Shown here: piece after piece, positions 8,004-17,939 of the stretch | How the letters are laid out: each line of letters opens with the position of its first letter | Numbering within the stretch: the first letter of the stretch is position 1 | Program-made: the position numbers and the translations under genes | The notes under the pieces: generated by a model | What the model was told of the DNA's origin: nothing | Database searches by the model: none | Seen by the model: only the letters and a program-made list of their open reading frames with translations | NCBI GenBank assembly: GCA_947457545.1 | Contig: CANGXD010000001.1 | Coordinates: forward strand, 62,001 to 126,000 | Direction of reading: 5' to 3' | DNA from: Gemmatimonadaceae bacterium | Lineage (GTDB): Bacteria; Gemmatimonadota; Gemmatimonadetes; Gemmatimonadales; Gemmatimonadaceae | Length of the DNA stretch: 64,000 nucleotides

Positions 8004-8765
8004 TTACATCACGAGGCCGCCGTCCACCACAAAGACCTGCCCGGTCACATAACTGGTCAGGTCGGACGCAAGCACAACCACCATGCCCGCGATGTCGTCG
8101 GGGGTCCCGAGTCGTTCCAGGGGGATCCCCGCACTCATGGCCGCGCGCGCCTCAGGCGCCATCGCCGCCGTCATGTCCGTTTCGATGAAGCCTGGCGCGA
8201 TCACATTGGCCAGGATGTTCCGCGATGCCAATTCCTTGGCGATCGACTTGGTCATGCCGATGAGACCGGCTTTGCTGGCGGCGTAATTCGCCTGCCCCTT
8301 GTTGCCGATGAGCCCGACGACGCTGGCCACGTTGATGATGCGGCCCCACCGGCGCTTCATCATGCCGCGCGTGGCGGCGCGGCAGGTGGCAAAGGCCCCG
8401 CGCAAATTGGCGTTGAGCACCGCATCCCAGTCATCGTCCTTGAGACGGATGAGCAGGTTGTCGCGCGTGAGGCCCGCGTTGTTGACCAGAATATCGAGTT
8501 GGCCAAAGTCCTTCTCCACCGCCTCGACCAGCGCGGCGGCCTGCGCCGGCTCGGACACGTCGGCCGCATACCCGCGCACCTCGGCGCCGGTCGCCGCGGC
8601 AATCTCCGCCGCCGCGGCCTCGGCCTTCGCCTGGTCGCGTCCGGTGACGGCTACGCGTGCCCCGGCGCTTGCCAGAGCCGCTGCGATGGAGCGGCCGATG
8701 CCGCGCGTCGAGCCCGTAACCAGGGCGACGCGTCCGGCGAGACTGATTGTGAGACCGGTAGCCAT
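8004..8765 (-). CDS. fabG: 3-oxoacyl-ACP reductase
   Basis: 253 residues from ATG 8765. A short-chain dehydrogenase: cofactor motif GSTRGIGRS (residues 18-26), NNAG (95-98), catalytic Ser148, Tyr161 and Lys165 (YAASK). It uses NADPH to reduce beta-ketoacyl-ACP in fatty-acid elongation. The frame extends upstream into the end of fabD; ATG 8765 matches the family N-terminus and is 14 bases after the fabD stop. It lies between fabD and acpP, the standard order. Confidence 0.97.
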   Translation of the reverse strand: MATGLTISLAGRVALVTGSTRGIGRSIAAALASAGARVAVTGRDQAKAEAAAAEIAAATGAEVRGYAADVSEPAQAAALVEAVEKDFGQLDILVNNAGLTRDNLLIRLKDDDWDAVLNANLRGAFATCRAATRGMMKRRWGRIINVASVVGLIGNKGQANYAASKAGLIGMTKSIAKELASRNILANVIAPGFIETDMTAAMAPEARAAMSAGIPLERLGTPDDIAGMVVVLASDLTSYVTGQVFVVDGGLVM

Positions 8766-8779
8766 AAGACTATAGCCTG

Positions 8780-9733
8780 TCAGGAGTTCTGGGAGACGCT
8801 TTCGAGAAACTTCTCGACTTCGGCGACGGTGCCGACGGCCGTCGTTTTCACCGACGGCGCAATGCGCCGCGCCAGCCCGGTGAGGACGGCGCCGCTGCCG
8901 ATCTCCACGAAGGTCGCGTCCGGATGCCGTTCGGCGAGGGTGCGCATCACCCGCGTCCACTGTACGGGGGCCGTGAGCTGCTGCAACAGCAGCTCGCGCG
9001 CGACGTGCGCATCAGCCACGGGCTCGGCGTTGACGTTCGCGACGACGGGGACCGTCGGCGTGTGCCACTGTTCCGCGTTGAGCGCGGCGGCCAGGCCATC
9101 GACGGCCGGCGCCATGAGCGGCGAATGAAACGCGCCACTGACGGGTAACGGCAAACAGCGCTTGGCGCCTGCTTCCTTGGCGAGTTCCATGGCCCGTTCG
9201 ACGCCGGCGACTTCACCGGAGATGACGACCTGCTCCTCGCTGTTGTAGTTGGCCGGGACCACCAAGCCGCGCTCGGTCGTTGCCTGCGCGCAGAGATCGT
9301 CGATCGACGCCGTCAGGACGCCAAGAATGGCGGCCATCGCGCCCGGTCGCTGCACACCCTGTTCGTACATGAGCGCGCCGCGGCGGCGAACGATACGCGC
9401 GGCGGCGGCCAGCTCGAGTGTGCCCGCGACATGGTACGCGGAGAACTCGCCCAGTGAATGGCCGGCGGCGCCTGCCAGCCGTCCGCCCACGGCGTCGCGA
9501 ATCACGGCCCACACCGCGGCGCTGTGCGCCAGCAATGCTGGTTGCGCATTCAGCGTGCGGGTCAGTTCGTCGGCGGGACCTTCGAACGCCAGCGTCGACA
9601 GCGCGGCACCGACCGCATCGTCGACGACATGGAAGGCATCGCGTGCGGCGGGAAAGGCCTCATAGAGGTCTTTCCCCATCCCAACCTTTTGTGAACCCTG
9701 TCCGGGGAGCAGGAACACGTAGTGCATGGACAT
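8780..9733 (-). CDS. fabD: Malonyl-CoA:ACP transacylase
   Basis: 317 residues. It loads malonate onto ACP. The N-terminal LLPGQGSQ oxyanion motif and the nucleophile Ser93 in GHSLGEFSAY are visible, as is the later SGAFHSPLM block with the catalytic His. Two in-frame ATGs two codons apart (9733 and 9727) are possible and neither has a strong ribosome-binding site. An extension up to 9829 would overlap fabH and lacks homology. It lies between fabH and fabG. Confidence 0.96.
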   Translation of the reverse strand: MSMHYVFLLPGQGSQKVGMGKDLYEAFPAARDAFHVVDDAVGAALSTLAFEGPADELTRTLNAQPALLAHSAAVWAVIRDAVGGRLAGAAGHSLGEFSAYHVAGTLELAAAARIVRRRGALMYEQGVQRPGAMAAILGVLTASIDDLCAQATTERGLVVPANYNSEEQVVISGEVAGVERAMELAKEAGAKRCLPLPVSGAFHSPLMAPAVDGLAAALNAEQWHTPTVPVVANVNAEPVADAHVARELLLQQLTAPVQWTRVMRTLAERHPDATFVEIGSGAVLTGLARRIAPSVKTTAVGTVAEVEKFLESVSQNS

Positions 9734-9801
9734 CGCGTGACGAGAAGGCTGAAGTGCGATCGTGGTCGATCGGAAGGGCGAACGGCGTCGACGTGGCGGC
9801 G

Positions 9802-10794
9802 CTAGAAGCGCGCGACGATCGAGCCCCACGTGAAGCCGGCGCCAAAGGCGGCAAAGAGCACCGTGCTCCCCTCCTTGATGCGCCCCTGCTCCATGGCGTC
9901 ATTCAGCGCGATGGGGATCGAGGCCGCCGACGTATTGCCGAACCGATCGACGTTCACAAACACCTTCTCCATCGGCACACCGGCGTGCTTCGCCGTCGCT
10001 TCGATGATGCGGATGTTTGCCTGATGTGGAATGAGCAGGTCGACGTCGGCCGCAGTGATTCGCGCGCTGTCGAGCGCCCGATCGGTCGCTTCGGCCATGG
10101 AGCGCACCGCGTGCTTGAAGACTTCGCGGCCGGCCATGTGGATGAACGCCCGGTTGCCGACCTCGGGCGAGTACGGTTCCGCGCCGCCGCCAGCGGGACG
10201 CCAGAGCAGTTCTGCGAGCGCGCCGTCGGAGCGCATGAACGTGGAGAGAATGCCCTTCTCTTTCTTCTCACCACGCGCGCGACGCAGCACCGTGGCGCCG
10301 GCACCGTCGGCAAACAGAATGCAGGTATTCCGGTCGGTCCAGTCGACGATCGCGCTCAGTTTTTCGGCGCCGATGACGAGCACGGTATCCGCCGACCCGC
10401 TCGCAATGAGCGAGTCACCGACAATCGCGCCGTACAGCCATCCGGAGCAGGCAGAGGCCACGTCGAAGGCGGATGCGCGCGATGCCCCCAGCGCGGTTTG
10501 CACCTCGACGGCCTGCGACGGAAGCAAGTGATCGGGCGAGGCGGTGCCGACGATGATCACGTCGATTTCGCCGGCCGTCACGCCGGCCTTGAGCATCGCC
10601 TGCTGCGAGGCCTTGGCGCACAACGAGGTCAGCGATTCCCCGGGTTCGGCAATGTGTCGCTGCCGAATGCCGGTGCGCTCAATGATCCAGTCGTCGTTCG
10701 TCTCGATCCCCATGGCGGCGAGATCGTTGTTGGTAACGACCTTGGCCGGCACCGCGTGACCAGTGCCGGCGATATACGAGAACGGACGCTTCAT
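9802..10794 (-). CDS. fabH: 3-oxoacyl-ACP synthase III
   Basis: 330 residues. It starts fatty-acid synthesis by condensing acyl-CoA with malonyl-ACP. The catalytic Cys116 is in DVASACSGWLYG, the His in LLIPHQANIRI, and the Asn in RFGNTSAASIP, the complete KAS III triad. The N-terminal GTGHAVP and WIIERTGIRQR blocks are typical. Its ATG overlaps the plsX stop as ATGA, so the two are coupled. Acyl-CoA preference (acetyl or branched) cannot be read from the sequence. Confidence 0.97.
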   Translation of the reverse strand: MKRPFSYIAGTGHAVPAKVVTNNDLAAMGIETNDDWIIERTGIRQRHIAEPGESLTSLCAKASQQAMLKAGVTAGEIDVIIVGTASPDHLLPSQAVEVQTALGASRASAFDVASACSGWLYGAIVGDSLIASGSADTVLVIGAEKLSAIVDWTDRNTCILFADGAGATVLRRARGEKKEKGILSTFMRSDGALAELLWRPAGGGAEPYSPEVGNRAFIHMAGREVFKHAVRSMAEATDRALDSARITAADVDLLIPHQANIRIIEATAKHAGVPMEKVFVNVDRFGNTSAASIPIALNDAMEQGRIKEGSTVLFAAFGAGFTWGSIVARF

Positions 10795-11831
10795 GACGTG
10801 GTTCCGGAGGCGGTGGCCTGAGGCATCGACTCCGCGAGTCGCTGCCCGATCTGATCGGTCATCCCCGATTCATGGGCGCGGAGCGCCACATGAATGGCGT
10901 TCTTGATGGCGCGCGGGGAGCTCTTGCCGTGCGAAATGATGGAGACACCGCGCACCCCGAGGAGTGGCGCGCCCCCATACTCATCGACGTCGAGTTGCTT
11001 GAGCGACCCGGCAATTTCGCGCGCGTCGAGTCCGGCCACTTTCGACACCATGCCGATGAGCATGGGGCCAATGCTCTCGTAGAACTTGAGCAAGATGTTG
11101 CCGGTAAATCCGTCGCAGACGACGACGTCGATGTCTCCGCGATCGCAGAAGCCGCGCGGCAAATCGCGTCCTTCGACGTTGCCGAGGAAGTTGACGCCCG
11201 CGCCGCGCAAGCGCTGGTGCGCCTCCTTGACGGCCAGGTTGCCCTTCTCCGGCTCTTCGCCAATGGAGAGCAGGCCCACGGCGGGATTCGGGCGATCGAG
11301 CAGCGCCTGAGCATACACCGTCCCGATGCGGGCAAACTGCACCAGTTCCTCGGGGGCGCAATCGACATTGGCGCCGACATCGAGCACGAGGATGGGCTGC
11401 TTCGCCGTGGGGAAAATGGTCCCGATGGCCGGGCGCGTGAGCCCGGCATGGAGTTTGAGCGAGACCAGCGACGCGGCCATCTGCGCGCCGGTGTTTCCGG
11501 CCGAGACGAAGCCGTGCGCATGCCCTTCGGCGACCCGCTTGATGCCGACGACCATGGAGCTCTGCGTTTTCCCCCGGAGGGCGACAGACGGCTTGTCTGT
11601 CATTTCGATAACGTCGGGCGCCTCAACGATCGAGAGTCGATCACGGACGCGCGTAAAATCGGCGAGCTCCCCGCGCAACAGCGCGGCGAGTTCCGCCTCA
11701 ATTACGGCCGTCTGACCAACCAACTCGATGTGGTGCTCGGGACCGAGTGCGCCGAGCGCATGCAGGGCGCCCGCGATGGGGGCCCGGGGGGCGAAGTCAC
11801 CCCCCATGGCATCCACGGCGATGCGCGCCAA
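10791..11831 (-). CDS. plsX: Phosphate acyltransferase PlsX
   Basis: 346 residues. PlsX turns acyl-ACP into acyl-phosphate for PlsY in phospholipid synthesis. The family start ARIAVDAMGGDFAP is obvious, but no ATG precedes it in frame. The best start is a TTG at 11831-11829, with CAGGAAG 5-11 bases upstream and only 2 bases after the rpmF stop. Later family blocks are intact, for example LDVGANVDCAPEELVQFA and DGFTGNILLKFYE. It is coupled to rpmF upstream and fabH downstream in the conserved rpmF-plsX-fabH order. Confidence 0.95.
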   Translation of the reverse strand: MARIAVDAMGGDFAPRAPIAGALHALGALGPEHHIELVGQTAVIEAELAALLRGELADFTRVRDRLSIVEAPDVIEMTDKPSVALRGKTQSSMVVGIKRVAEGHAHGFVSAGNTGAQMAASLVSLKLHAGLTRPAIGTIFPTAKQPILVLDVGANVDCAPEELVQFARIGTVYAQALLDRPNPAVGLLSIGEEPEKGNLAVKEAHQRLRGAGVNFLGNVEGRDLPRGFCDRGDIDVVVCDGFTGNILLKFYESIGPMLIGMVSKVAGLDAREIAGSLKQLDVDEYGGAPLLGVRGVSIISHGKSSPRAIKNAIHVALRAHESGMTDQIGQRLAESMPQATASGTTS

Positions 11832-11833
11832 GC

Positions 11834-12016
11834 TTACGCTTCCTGCGCCGTTACCCGCTGCTCGCCCGCATAGAACCCACACTCCGCGCATACGCGGTGC
11901 GGGCGCTTGGCCGTGCCGCACTGCGGGCACGACTGAATCACGATGGCGGGCGCGGTCTTGTGCGTGTTGCGGGCGCGCTTCCGCCGCTTGGATGTACGGC
12001 GCTTCGGTACGGCCAT
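11834..12016 (-). CDS. rpmF: 50S ribosomal protein L32
   Basis: 60 residues. The basic N-terminus AVPKRRTSKRRKRARNTHK is the L32 hallmark. A zinc ribbon follows, with two CX2C pairs (CPQCG and CAECG). The frame stays open upstream to 12187, but ATG 12016 matches the family start exactly. It stands at the head of the plsX-fab genes, as in most bacteria, linking ribosome and membrane synthesis. Confidence 0.97.
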   Translation of the reverse strand: MAVPKRRTSKRRKRARNTHKTAPAIVIQSCPQCGTAKRPHRVCAECGFYAGEQRVTAQEA

Positions 12017-12062
12017 GGGATGCTGACCTGAACTTTTTGAGACAAAAGGACCAATGAGCGAC

Positions 12063-12563
12063 TTAGCGCAGGTTGCGCAAAGCTTCCCATCGGGGATCTG
12101 AGGGTGGAGGACAGGTGCAGCCCCCCGTGTTGCGATCGGCACCGCAGGACGGACACAGTCCCTGGCACTCCTCCCGACACAACGCAAACGCCGGAACGGC
12201 CAACAGCCATTCCTCGCGCAACGCCGGGCGAAGATCGAGTTCCCGCTCGCCTGCAGGGATCAGCACGACATCGTCCTCTTCGGCGACGTCGAGACCCGAC
12301 TCCGCGAAGAGCAACTGCACATCATCCGACACCTGCGTGGTGACGTCGGTCAGGCACCGCCTGCACGTCGTCTCCGCCATGCCTTCGAACCGGCCGCTGA
12401 AGTAAAAACGACCCTGCCCCGCACTGGAAAGGCGGCCCGTCACGTGCACCCCGGGATCAACCGGACGTGAATCGCCTTCTTCCCATACGGAATCTGCCCC
12501 GCCAAGCAAACCATCAACGCTTTGCGCGTGGGCTTCCAACGTCCGGATGTCAAAGCACAGCAT
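12063..12563 (-). CDS. YceD/DUF177 family 23S rRNA accumulation protein
   Basis: 166 residues from ATG 12563. It has the DUF177 pattern: a beta-rich N-terminal part, a CRRCLTDV motif in the middle and a Cys-rich end (CREECQGLCPSCG then GGCTC). YceD is needed for normal 23S rRNA levels in E. coli and plants, and is almost always next to rpmF, as here (46 bases upstream). The Cys pairs suggest metal binding. An extension to 12596 is possible but adds no conserved residue. Confidence 0.88.
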   Translation of the reverse strand: MLCFDIRTLEAHAQSVDGLLGGADSVWEEGDSRPVDPGVHVTGRLSSAGQGRFYFSGRFEGMAETTCRRCLTDVTTQVSDDVQLLFAESGLDVAEEDDVVLIPAGERELDLRPALREEWLLAVPAFALCREECQGLCPSCGADRNTGGCTCPPPSDPRWEALRNLR

Positions 12564-12580
12564 AGCCGTGTAACGTAGAA

Positions 12581-12609
12581 CGCCAGCCCCTGTCACACAA
12601 GGGCTGGCG
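12581..12609 (-). terminator. Hairpin between ndk and yceD
   Basis: A perfect 9-bp inverted repeat (12581-12589 with 12601-12609) and 11-base loop lies 91 bases beyond the ndk stop and 18 bases before the yceD start. On the minus strand it could end the ndk transcript. It has no good U-tract, so strength is doubtful. Confidence 0.5.
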
Positions 12610-12699
12610 CCGCTTTCCTTTCCCGATTCCGCACCGCCAAGTGACGCCGCCGTGCGGAGTTAGCCGCCAGACCGGACGAGCCGGTCGAGCAGCACCGGG

Positions 12700-13122
12700 T
12701 CAGGCGATGACGTCGACTTCGGTGAAGAAGAAGCGCGACTCGCGCGCCGCGTTCTCGTCCGAATCCGAGGCGTGAATGGCGTTCTTCCCCTTCGACTCCG
12801 CGTACAGCTTCCGCACCGTGCCCTCGGCCGCTTCGGCCGGGTCCGTGGCGCCGATCGCCGTGCGGAGGGAGGCCACCGCGTCATCCTTCTCGAGGATCAT
12901 GGGCATGCACGGGCCGCTCGTCATGAACTCGACCAGTTCGCCGAAGAACGGGCGCGCCGAGTGCACTTCGTAGAACGAGCCGGCCTGGGCCGTCGTCATG
13001 TGCATGACGCGGGCGGCCTTCACCTTGAAGCCCTGCTTCTCGAGGAGGGCGATGATGTTGCCAGCGTTGCCCGCGCCAAAGGCGTCAGGCTTGATGATGG
13101 TAAGCGTGCGACGACCGGCCAT
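12700..13122 (-). CDS. ndk: Nucleoside diphosphate kinase
   Basis: 140 residues, the standard length. It balances NTP and dNTP pools by phosphate transfer through a phospho-histidine. The N-terminal [10 protein letters not shown] motif and the active-site His117 in NAIHASDS (usually NxIHGSDS) are visible. It stands alone between sucCD and the yceD operon, with a hairpin on each side, so it is probably a single-gene transcript. Confidence 0.97.
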   Translation of the reverse strand: MAGRRTLTIIKPDAFGAGNAGNIIALLEKQGFKVKAARVMHMTTAQAGSFYEVHSARPFFGELVEFMTSGPCMPMILEKDDAVASLRTAIGATDPAEAAEGTVRKLYAESKGKNAIHASDSDENAARESRFFFTEVDVIA

Positions 13123-13167
13123 GGTCAGGTATTGGGCAAAGGGTTAAACGGCAGCGCCGGAACGCAG

Positions 13168-13198
13168 GCGCGGCGGGAGCCAAAGGCCCCCGCCGCGC
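13168..13198 (-). terminator. Hairpin after sucD
   Basis: A perfect 10-bp G+C stem (13168-13177 with 13189-13198), loop 11 bases, lies 22 bases downstream of the sucD stop on the minus strand. It probably ends the sucCD message, although the T-run expected of a classic intrinsic terminator is missing. Confidence 0.6.
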
Positions 13199-13220
13199 GC
13201 AAGATAACCAACCGGGGCGC

Positions 13221-14093
13221 TTAGGAAAGCCGCGCCGAGATCAGTTCGACAAAGTCGATCGGGCGCTGAGCCACGCCCATGCCCGCCGCCTTGAACGAGT
13301 CGATCTTCTCCGCCGCCGTACCAGCCGACCCGGAAATGATCGCGCCCGCATGGCCCATACGGCGGCCCGGCGGAGCGGTCTGACCGGCGATGAAGCCCAC
13401 GACCGGCTTGGTCATGTGGTTCTTCACGAAGTCGGCCGCTTCCTGTTCGTCGGTACCACCAATTTCGCCCATCATGGCCACGGCCTTGGTGTTCGGATCC
13501 GCTTCGAAGGCTGCGAGACAATCGATGAAGTTCGTGCCGTTGATCGGGTCACCACCGATACCGACGCACGTGCTCTGACCGATTCCAGCCTTGGTGAGCG
13601 CGTTCACGACTTCGTAGGTGAGCGTGCCCGAGCGGCTGACGACACCCACGGGGCCCGGCGTGCAGATGCGCCCCGGAATGATGCCGACCTTGCTCTGGCC
13701 CGGCGTGATGAGTCCCGGGCAGTTGGGGCCGAGCAGGCGCGCGCCATGCTCCTTCACGTACGGATACACCTTGGTCATGTCCAGTACGGGCACGCCTTCG
13801 GTGATGCAGACGATGAACTTCACGCCCGCCGCCGCCGCTTCCATGATCGCATCGGCCGCGTACATGGGCGGCACGTAGATCACCGACGTATTGGCGCCAG
13901 TCGCCTGCACCGCGTCGTACACGGTGTCGAAAATCGGCGCCGTGCCTTCGAACGTCTGGCCGCCCTTGCCCGGCGTGACGCCCGCGACGACCTGCGTGCC
14001 GTACTCGATCATCTGCTTGGCATGGAACGAGCCGTCGCGGCCCGTGATGCCCTGCACCACCAACTTGGTGCTGTTGTCGATGAAGATGCTCAC
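13221..14093 (-). CDS. sucD: Succinyl-CoA ligase alpha subunit
   Basis: 290 residues with GTG start that overlaps the sucC stop (GTGA). The CoA-binding Rossmann domain begins [17 protein letters not shown]; the phosphorylated His lies in [14 protein letters not shown], and the [20 protein letters not shown] segment before it is typical. With SucC it makes succinate and ATP or GTP from succinyl-CoA in the TCA cycle. Full length and in the usual order after sucC. Confidence 0.97.
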   Translation of the reverse strand: MSIFIDNSTKLVVQGITGRDGSFHAKQMIEYGTQVVAGVTPGKGGQTFEGTAPIFDTVYDAVQATGANTSVIYVPPMYAADAIMEAAAAGVKFIVCITEGVPVLDMTKVYPYVKEHGARLLGPNCPGLITPGQSKVGIIPGRICTPGPVGVVSRSGTLTYEVVNALTKAGIGQSTCVGIGGDPINGTNFIDCLAAFEADPNTKAVAMMGEIGGTDEQEAADFVKNHMTKPVVGFIAGQTAPPGRRMGHAGAIISGSAGTAAEKIDSFKAAGMGVAQRPIDFVELISARLS

Positions 14094-15235
14094 GCGGCAC
14101 CTCCCTTGGTGGCGAGTTCCACGGCGCGCTGCACGGCGGAATCCATATCGCTCGACGCCGCGAAGCCGTTGTCCTTGAGAATCTTCAGAGCGATCTCCTC
14201 GTTGGTGCCCGTGAGACGAATGACAATGGGCACCTTCAGCGGATTCTGCTTGGTCGCCGTGACGATGCCGTTGGCGACGTCATCGGTGCGCGTGATGCCA
14301 CCGAAAATGTTGAACAGAATGCACTTCACGTTCGGATCTGACGTGATGATGCGCAGGGCGTTCACGACCTTTTCCGGATTCGACGAACCGCCGATGTCGA
14401 GGAAGTTGGCCGGGTCGCCGCCGTAGTACTTCACGAGGTCCATGGTGGCCATCGCGAGACCGGCGCCGTTCACGACGCAACCGACGTTGCCGTCGAGCTT
14501 GATGAACGTGAGGTTCGCGTTGCGGGCGTCGACTTCGCTCGGCGCTTCCGACGACTCGTCGCGCAGCGCCGCAATGGCGGGACGGCGATCGAGCTCGTTG
14601 TCATCGATGACCATCTTGCCGTCAACCGCAATGAGCTCACCCTGCGGCGTCATCACGAGCGGATTGATTTCGGCGAGTGAGCAGCCGGCGTCCATGAACG
14701 CCGCATACAGCTGCTGCATCATCTTCGCGGCCTGACGCGCGAGCTTCACATCCTTGTACAGGAAGAAGCCCATACGCATCGCTTCGAAGGGAAGCAGCCC
14801 GTAACGCGTGTCCACCGGATGATAGAGAATCTTCTCCGGCGTGCTCGCGGCCACTTCTTCGATGTCGATGCCGCCGGCGGCGGACACCATGAACACCGGC
14901 TTCTTGGTGGCGCGATCGACGATGATCCCCACATACGCTTCGGACGCGATGTCCGCCGCGACGGTGACGAGCACCTTCTCCACCGTGAGATCCTTGATCG
15001 TCATGCCGAGGATGGCCTGCGCCTTTTCCTTGGCGGCAGCCGGCGTGGGGCAGAACTTCACACCACCCGCTTTGCCGCGCCCTCCGGCATGCACCTGGGC
15101 TTTGACCATGACGGCGGTGCCCATTCGCGTTGCGATGGCCTCCGCCTGCTCCGGCGTCGTGGCGATCTCACCGGGCGGGATCGCCACACCGGCCGCCCGC
15201 AACAGCTCCTTCGCCTGATACTCGTGTAGGTTCAC
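14090..15235 (-). CDS. sucC: Succinyl-CoA ligase beta subunit
   Basis: 381 residues, an ATP-grasp enzyme. It begins [13 protein letters not shown], the family start. The [17 protein letters not shown] lid, [10 protein letters not shown] and [18 protein letters not shown] blocks are intact. It forms a heterotetramer or dimer with SucD. ATP or GTP preference is not evident by eye. It is the first gene of a two-gene unit, 142 bases from the end of the UPF0182 gene. Confidence 0.97.
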   Translation of the reverse strand: MNLHEYQAKELLRAAGVAIPPGEIATTPEQAEAIATRMGTAVMVKAQVHAGGRGKAGGVKFCPTPAAAKEKAQAILGMTIKDLTVEKVLVTVAADIASEAYVGIIVDRATKKPVFMVSAAGGIDIEEVAASTPEKILYHPVDTRYGLLPFEAMRMGFFLYKDVKLARQAAKMMQQLYAAFMDAGCSLAEINPLVMTPQGELIAVDGKMVIDDNELDRRPAIAALRDESSEAPSEVDARNANLTFIKLDGNVGCVVNGAGLAMATMDLVKYYGGDPANFLDIGGSSNPEKVVNALRIITSDPNVKCILFNIFGGITRTDDVANGIVTATKQNPLKVPIVIRLTGTNEEIALKILKDNGFAASSDMDSAVQRAVELATKGGAA

Positions 15236-15335
15236 GCGGTCTCCAAATTCTGGGGAATGTCAGCGGTTCAATGCTTGGTGGTCGAACCTCCGCTTGGCAA
15301 TACGCACATTGCCGAGGCGAGTGGTACGTCCTGAC

Positions 15336-15367
15336 GGAGAGCCCGCCGTGAACCGGCGACGGTCTCC
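15336..15367 (-). terminator. Imperfect hairpin after the UPF0182 gene
   Basis: Two stem segments (15336-15340 with 15363-15367, and 15344-15348 with 15354-15358) with a small internal loop form an imperfect hairpin just beyond the UPF0182 stop on the minus strand. Likely the end of that transcript before sucC; no U-tract. Confidence 0.4.
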
Positions 15368-15377
15368 CCGGCCGCAA

Positions 15378-17918
15378 TTACTGCGGCGGTCTGCCCAACA
15401 CCCGTCCGAGACTGTCGAATGCCGCCCCGAACGCGCTCCAGTTGCCCTGCTTCATCGCCTGACGCATGCGTTCATACCACCGTGCCGCGTCACCTTCGAT
15501 TCGTTCGACGTCATCCCGGCGATCCGCACTGCCGGCGGGAACACTGCCGACAACCGTCTCACCCAGCATCGTGAGCGCAGTCGCCAAGGTACCGCCCACT
15601 CCAACGGCGGTGCCGTCGGTAATCGCTACCCGCGAGACGACGACGCGTCCATCAGCACCGGTAATCTGCACCGGCTGCACGAGAAGCACGCCACGGCTCG
15701 TCGAAATTGATGACACCCGTCCCCTGCGTACACGGAGCTCCCGACGACTGCTGTCCGCGGCCGGCCCCTGAATACTGTCGTCGAACGCGCGGAGTCGCTC
15801 TAGCGCCACCGGCCACCGGAAGCTTGGCGCGGCTGAAGGCGACCACCAGGTGACTTGGTCAGCGCCACCAGTCACTGTTGCCACGCCGGCGATGCCCTCG
15901 GCCTCGTCGAGCAAGGCGACACTCCAGGAAAGCTGTGGCGTCCCCGCCTGATCGAGCATGACCGGCGCCGGGATGCCACCGGCCAACGCGCTGTCGGGGA
16001 GATGCCGTACCACCTCCCCCTCCGAGCGTGAGCCATAGCGCGCGAAGGTGCGCAGCTGGGCGAGGGCGCTCTCCGAGGCAGGTGGCAAGGCCGCCACGAG
16101 CGCGGGCGGGAGCGCCGAGACCGGCGTGAAGAGCCGCGGCAGCCGCGTCATCCACGTACGCGCCACCGGATCGGGACGTGCAACCGGCACCAACCGCACG
16201 CGGCCCGTGCTGGCGTCCACAATGGCCGTCGCGGCCCGTTTGAAATACGTGTAGACCCCACCGTCGATCTGCCAACGTTGGCTGAGCGGATACCGGTCGG
16301 AGGCGCTATACAGATGCAGTACCCAGTACAGCTGCCCCTCGCTGCGGACCGGGTACAGCTGCTCGCTCTGTTCGAAGACCGGCATGAGACGTCGCACGCG
16401 ATCTCGGACATCGCGGTGGGAGACCAGCAGCGGAACGCCAGCCAGAGAGTCGGCATCGAGCAGTGCGAGATCGCGCATGGCCCACGCGTGGGCGATGCGC
16501 GCCTGTCGGGAATCAAGCAGTGCACCCGGGACCTCGGTCGCTGTGTCGGCATCGAGGACTCGGGCGCCTTGCACGCCAGGCCCCACCAAGGGCCACAAGT
16601 CGCGGTCGTCCGCGCGTCCGGGCACGGTGAGGCTGCTGTCTCGCAACACAGGCGTCGCCACGTTCACCAGCGACAATCGCCATGATTCCGACGTGGCGAT
16701 CGGGCGGCGAACCCGCAGCGCGGTGAGCTGATCATCCACAAGTTCCCAGCCAAGGCCGGCCACGTCGACGAACTGCTTCTCCGTGCCCGCCGCGCGCGCC
16801 GTACGTGCCGACGCCGCCACCGGTTCACTCTCTCCCAATCCCGCGGGCAGCGTGGACGCATCCCACATCGCGGCGCGGCGAGGCAAGGTCGACGTGGGCG
16901 CCGGGAGTGGCGCGCGCACACCCGTGTCGGCTCCGACGATGCGCATCCCGTCGACGTCGAACGCGCGGCGACTGTAGAGTGCGCGCGCCGCGAGGTAATC
17001 ACGGTCGCGTCGCGACGGGTCACCGAGTGTATCTCCCCGCGCGAGCACGGCAGGGACCGCGTGGCGGAGGCCAACGGCAGCAACGAGTACCACCGTGAGC
17101 GTGACGAACGCGGCGCGCAGTTGCCCTACCCATCCGGTACGCAAAATGATCAGCGCGGCGATCGCCGACCCGTACGACAGGACGGAATCCATGCGCAGGG
17201 TCACGCGATGATCCACGTGCAGAAACAACCCATCTGGACCACTGCCCTGCAGCAGCAGGTCGAAACCGTCGAGCCGATAGCTCCACGCCAGCAGCAGCAG
17301 TACCAACGCGCCGAGGACGCTGAGATGTCGACGCACGTGATTGGACGCCGCCAGCCGCCGCCCTTCCAGGCGGAGCGAGCGAGTAAGCGCGTACAGCACG
17401 AGCACCATGGCGGTCAGCGAGACGATGCTCACCAGCGCCCACAGATACATCGTTTCCTCGAAGGGCAGCCAGTACACGTAATGCCCGAGATCGCGATCGA
17501 AGATGCCTTCGATTTCACTGAACGGCACACCGTGTCGCACGAGCGCCAGGTCTTCCCAGTTGGTGAGGGGAATCGCGAGAATGGCGCCGACAATGAGTGC
17601 CAGCACGATCGTTCCCGACAGCAGGCGACGGCCGGGGATCATGGCCGTCAACTCGATGTTCGCTACACGCGACGGTACGGCGACCGCAAGAATGGTGCGA
17701 CGAACGGCCTGCAGATTCGCGAAGGCAAAGATCGATCCGGCAATCCATGCACCACCTTGCAGCAGCAGCGTATCGATCACCTGTTCCCAGAACAGCGACG
17801 GAGCGCCCATGGCTTCGAACCACGCATGGTCGACGATCAACGCCGTCGCGGTGCGCCCCACCAGCAGGAGCACCGCGGCAACAGCCACGACGATGATCAG
17901 AAGGCTCCGCGCGCGCAT
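15378..17918 (-). CDS. UPF0182 family large membrane protein
   Basis: 846 residues, close to the usual UPF0182 (COG1615) length. Seven hydrophobic segments can be picked out in the first third, from LLIIVVAVAAVLLLVG at residues 6-21 to VTLTVVLVAAVGL. A long extracytoplasmic region follows, with family-like motifs such as RDRDYLAARALYSRRAFDVDGM and QLYWVLHLYSASDRYP. The function of the family is unknown. It ends with a hydrophilic stretch containing ARWYERMRQAMKQGNWSAFG, reminiscent of a small helical repeat. It starts 21 bases after the phosphohexomutase gene, so the two may share a transcript. Confidence 0.85.
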   Translation of the reverse strand: MRARSLLIIVVAVAAVLLLVGRTATALIVDHAWFEAMGAPSLFWEQVIDTLLLQGGAWIAGSIFAFANLQAVRRTILAVAVPSRVANIELTAMIPGRRLLSGTIVLALIVGAILAIPLTNWEDLALVRHGVPFSEIEGIFDRDLGHYVYWLPFEETMYLWALVSIVSLTAMVLVLYALTRSLRLEGRRLAASNHVRRHLSVLGALVLLLLAWSYRLDGFDLLLQGSGPDGLFLHVDHRVTLRMDSVLSYGSAIAALIILRTGWVGQLRAAFVTLTVVLVAAVGLRHAVPAVLARGDTLGDPSRRDRDYLAARALYSRRAFDVDGMRIVGADTGVRAPLPAPTSTLPRRAAMWDASTLPAGLGESEPVAASARTARAAGTEKQFVDVAGLGWELVDDQLTALRVRRPIATSESWRLSLVNVATPVLRDSSLTVPGRADDRDLWPLVGPGVQGARVLDADTATEVPGALLDSRQARIAHAWAMRDLALLDADSLAGVPLLVSHRDVRDRVRRLMPVFEQSEQLYPVRSEGQLYWVLHLYSASDRYPLSQRWQIDGGVYTYFKRAATAIVDASTGRVRLVPVARPDPVARTWMTRLPRLFTPVSALPPALVAALPPASESALAQLRTFARYGSRSEGEVVRHLPDSALAGGIPAPVMLDQAGTPQLSWSVALLDEAEGIAGVATVTGGADQVTWWSPSAAPSFRWPVALERLRAFDDSIQGPAADSSRRELRVRRGRVSSISTSRGVLLVQPVQITGADGRVVVSRVAITDGTAVGVGGTLATALTMLGETVVGSVPAGSADRRDDVERIEGDAARWYERMRQAMKQGNWSAFGAAFDSLGRVLGRPPQ

Positions 17919-17939
17919 GTCAGCGCCGTCCGATGTCGC

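Noticed and set aside
9418-10821. A 467-codon plus-strand frame opposite fabD/fabH
   Set aside because: Antisense shadow of conserved genes; no start context or homology.
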